A stretch of DNA of 5,778 nucleotides from Spirochaeta sp. (GTDB lineage: Bacteria; Spirochaetota; Spirochaetia; UBA9216), in contig DMKD01000230.1 in NCBI GenBank assembly GCA_003454605.1, forward strand, positions 2,378 through 8,155, in the 5' to 3' direction. The translations under genes were made by a program, and so were the position numbers. The notes under the pieces are model-generated. The model had not been told where the DNA came from. It saw only the letters and a program-made list of their open reading frames with translations, and searched no databases. Numbering within the stretch: position 1 is the stretch's first letter; each line of letters opens with the position of its first letter. Below, one piece after another: positions 4,651-5,778 of the stretch.

Positions 4651-5778
4651 CTAAATACGTACTCCAATAAACAATGTAGGATACAGCTCTACGCTGCCGT
4701 AACTGCCTGATGCTAGTATTGGTTCAATAGCATAAGATGCAGCTGATGTCTCACCTATCTCTATAGAATTACCATCAAATTCTCCCATAATACTGCAGTC
4801 AAGATTCACTCCGGCAAAGACTGAGAGAAAATCAAAGAATTCTATGCCGGCGGATATTCTTGCGGCAGGAAAGATATCTGCACCGCCAAAGAAAATGTTC
4901 TGAACATTGGCCAATGCATCACCCTGACCTGACTGATAGGCCTTCGCATACAGATCGACGTCGATGAAAAACATATCATTGCTGAGTTCGAGCCCCATAC
5001 CCAGACCCACCGTAGCTGCATCAGTCCAGTTTTCAGAGAAACCGGCAGTAACGAAGGAATAAACAGTTGATGTGCCAAGCTGGTAACCGAAGTTTACCAT
5101 TGCATTATCGCCGTACCAGACAGAGGCATCTCTCAGACCGTCACCACTTATGTTGATGAGCCCGATAGGTATACCATGCAGTTCGTCACTGATATTTATA
5201 AGTCCTACCTGCACACCTGTTACTATACCGCCGAAATTCAGTAGGCCAACCTGTCCACCCTTCACCTCATCAGCAATATTCAGGATTCCCGCGGCCTGCA
5301 GTCCGAAGACATTTCCGGCCGTATTGAAAATTCCGGATACCTGACTGCCGAATACCTCACCCTCGGCAACATTGAAGATGCCGGTACACTGAAGTCCGTG
5401 GACAGAATTTTCAGAAACATTGAAGATTCCGCTCATCTGTAAAAATGAAACATCAGCAGCAGAATTCCATATACCTGAAACCTGAGCGCCCTCGACCTCA
5501 CCATCTGCAGAACACCAGATGCCTGCAATCTGTGCGCCGTTCACATCACCGTCAGCGGCCGTATATATTCCCGCCACCTGTACACCGTTAAGGGCTCCGT
5601 TCACATTTGCCCCGACAGCACCTATCTGGATACCGTCAAGATGATTTGCGTTTGGAACTATACCTAAACTCAAACCCTTGTCTCCATCAATCGGGAGGGG
5701 TTTTCGCTCTGCTTCCTCATCGATTTTAACACCGGCAGCTGCTTCCGGGCTCTCGGGAGTAAACTTCACCGAACCGTT
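4651..5778 (-). CDS. LA_2272-like surface repeat protein, 5' end outside the window
   Basis: The frame is open through the right edge, giving 375 codons. The GTG at 5769 sits in a continuous frame with no Shine-Dalgarno in view, and what follows it is a charged, proline-rich linker, not a signal peptide, so I read it as an internal valine and the true start as lying beyond 5778. Counting from that valine, residues 44-212 hold eleven repeats of 14-17 residues with the pattern G-x-Q-x-x-G-I-x-N. They end in HGIPIGLINIS, and the following 160 residues alternate hydrophobic and polar positions like beta strands, ending in LFIGVRI. This layout resembles spirochaete LA_2272-type surface repeat proteins and similar Bacteroidetes proteins (from memory, not searched). 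An exported or outer-membrane location is likely but the signal peptide is unseen. Function is unknown. The gene converges on lrgB and has its own terminator. Confidence 0.75.
   Translation of the reverse strand, partial: NGSVKFTPESPEAAAGVKIDEEAERKPLPIDGDKGLSLGIVPNANHLDGIQIGAVGANVNGALNGVQVAGIYTAADGDVNGAQIAGIWCSADGEVEGAQVSGIWNSAADVSFLQMSGIFNVSENSVHGLQCTGIFNVAEGEVFGSQVSGIFNTAGNVFGLQAAGILNIADEVKGGQVGLLNFGGIVTGVQVGLINISDELHGIPIGLINISGDGLRDASVWYGDNAMVNFGYQLGTSTVYSFVTAGFSENWTDAATVGLGMGLELSNDMFFIDVDLYAKAYQSGQGDALANVQNIFFGGADIFPAARISAGIEFFDFLSVFAGVNLDCSIMGEFDGNSIEIGETSAASYAIEPILASGSYGSVELYPTLFIGVRI
5134..5640 (-). repeat. Protein-coding repeat ladder, eleven GxQxxGIxN units
   Basis: Eleven consecutive units encode 17, 16, 16, 15, 16, 16, 15, 15, 14, 14 and 15 residues. 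The glutamine is kept in ten of eleven (proline in the last) and the asparagine in units 4-11. Units 2-8 have two residues between Q and G (for example GAQVSGIWN), while units 1 and 9-11 have one (GVQVGLIN). DNA copies are diverged, so this is an old protein repeat and not a recent tandem duplication. Regular short turns suggest a beta-solenoid or stacked-strand fold (inference). Confidence 0.85.

Noticed and set aside
5150..5344. Plus-strand frame of 64 codons within the repeat protein
   Set aside because: It is a by-product of the periodic coding sequence on the other strand.
5134..5640. CRISPR-like or recent tandem DNA repeat
   Set aside because: The periodicity of 42-51 bases is at the protein level only; the DNA units differ in sequence and length and have no spacers.

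Overview
The window is a compact bacterial stretch with two back-to-back gene blocks and a third gene converging on the second. GC content looks moderate, genes are separated by a few bases or overlap, and GTG and TTG starts occur. The best taxonomic hint is the repeat protein at the right edge, whose GxQxxGIxN ladder resembles the LA_2272-type surface repeat proteins known from spirochaetes, with similar repeats in Bacteroidetes. A free-living spirochaete is my tentative guess; no rRNA or other marker gene is present to confirm it.

Left block (minus strand, about 2204 down to 1): moaA, moaC and a mogA-type gene, followed after 56 bases by the first 66 codons of a histidine kinase that runs off the left edge. 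MoaA and MoaC convert GTP to cyclic pyranopterin monophosphate, and MogA adenylates molybdopterin later in the same pathway. The sulfur-insertion genes (moaD, moaE, moeB) and moeA are not in the window. The three genes are tightly packed: moaC starts 1 base after moaA on a strong Shine-Dalgarno sequence inside moaA, and mogA starts with TTG inside the end of moaC.

Central block (plus strand, 2256 to 4556): an unrecognised 148-residue protein, an inositol-monophosphatase (SuhB-type) enzyme, and an LrgA/LrgB membrane protein pair. Junctions are a 1-base overlap (TAATG), a 3-base gap and an 8-base overlap, so this is almost certainly one operon. It diverges from moaA across only 51 bases, which hold a weak plus-strand promoter candidate and a small palindrome.

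Right block (minus strand, 5778 down to 4651): the C-terminal part of an exported-looking repeat protein with eleven short glycine/glutamine-rich repeats and a beta-strand-rich tail. The 94-base convergent gap holds a good terminator for this gene and a weaker one for the lrgB operon. I see no mobile element, CRISPR array, tRNA or rRNA. No gene-free stretch exceeds 100 bases. Most of the window is ordinary; the least explained parts are the repeat protein and the small protein coupled to the phosphatase.
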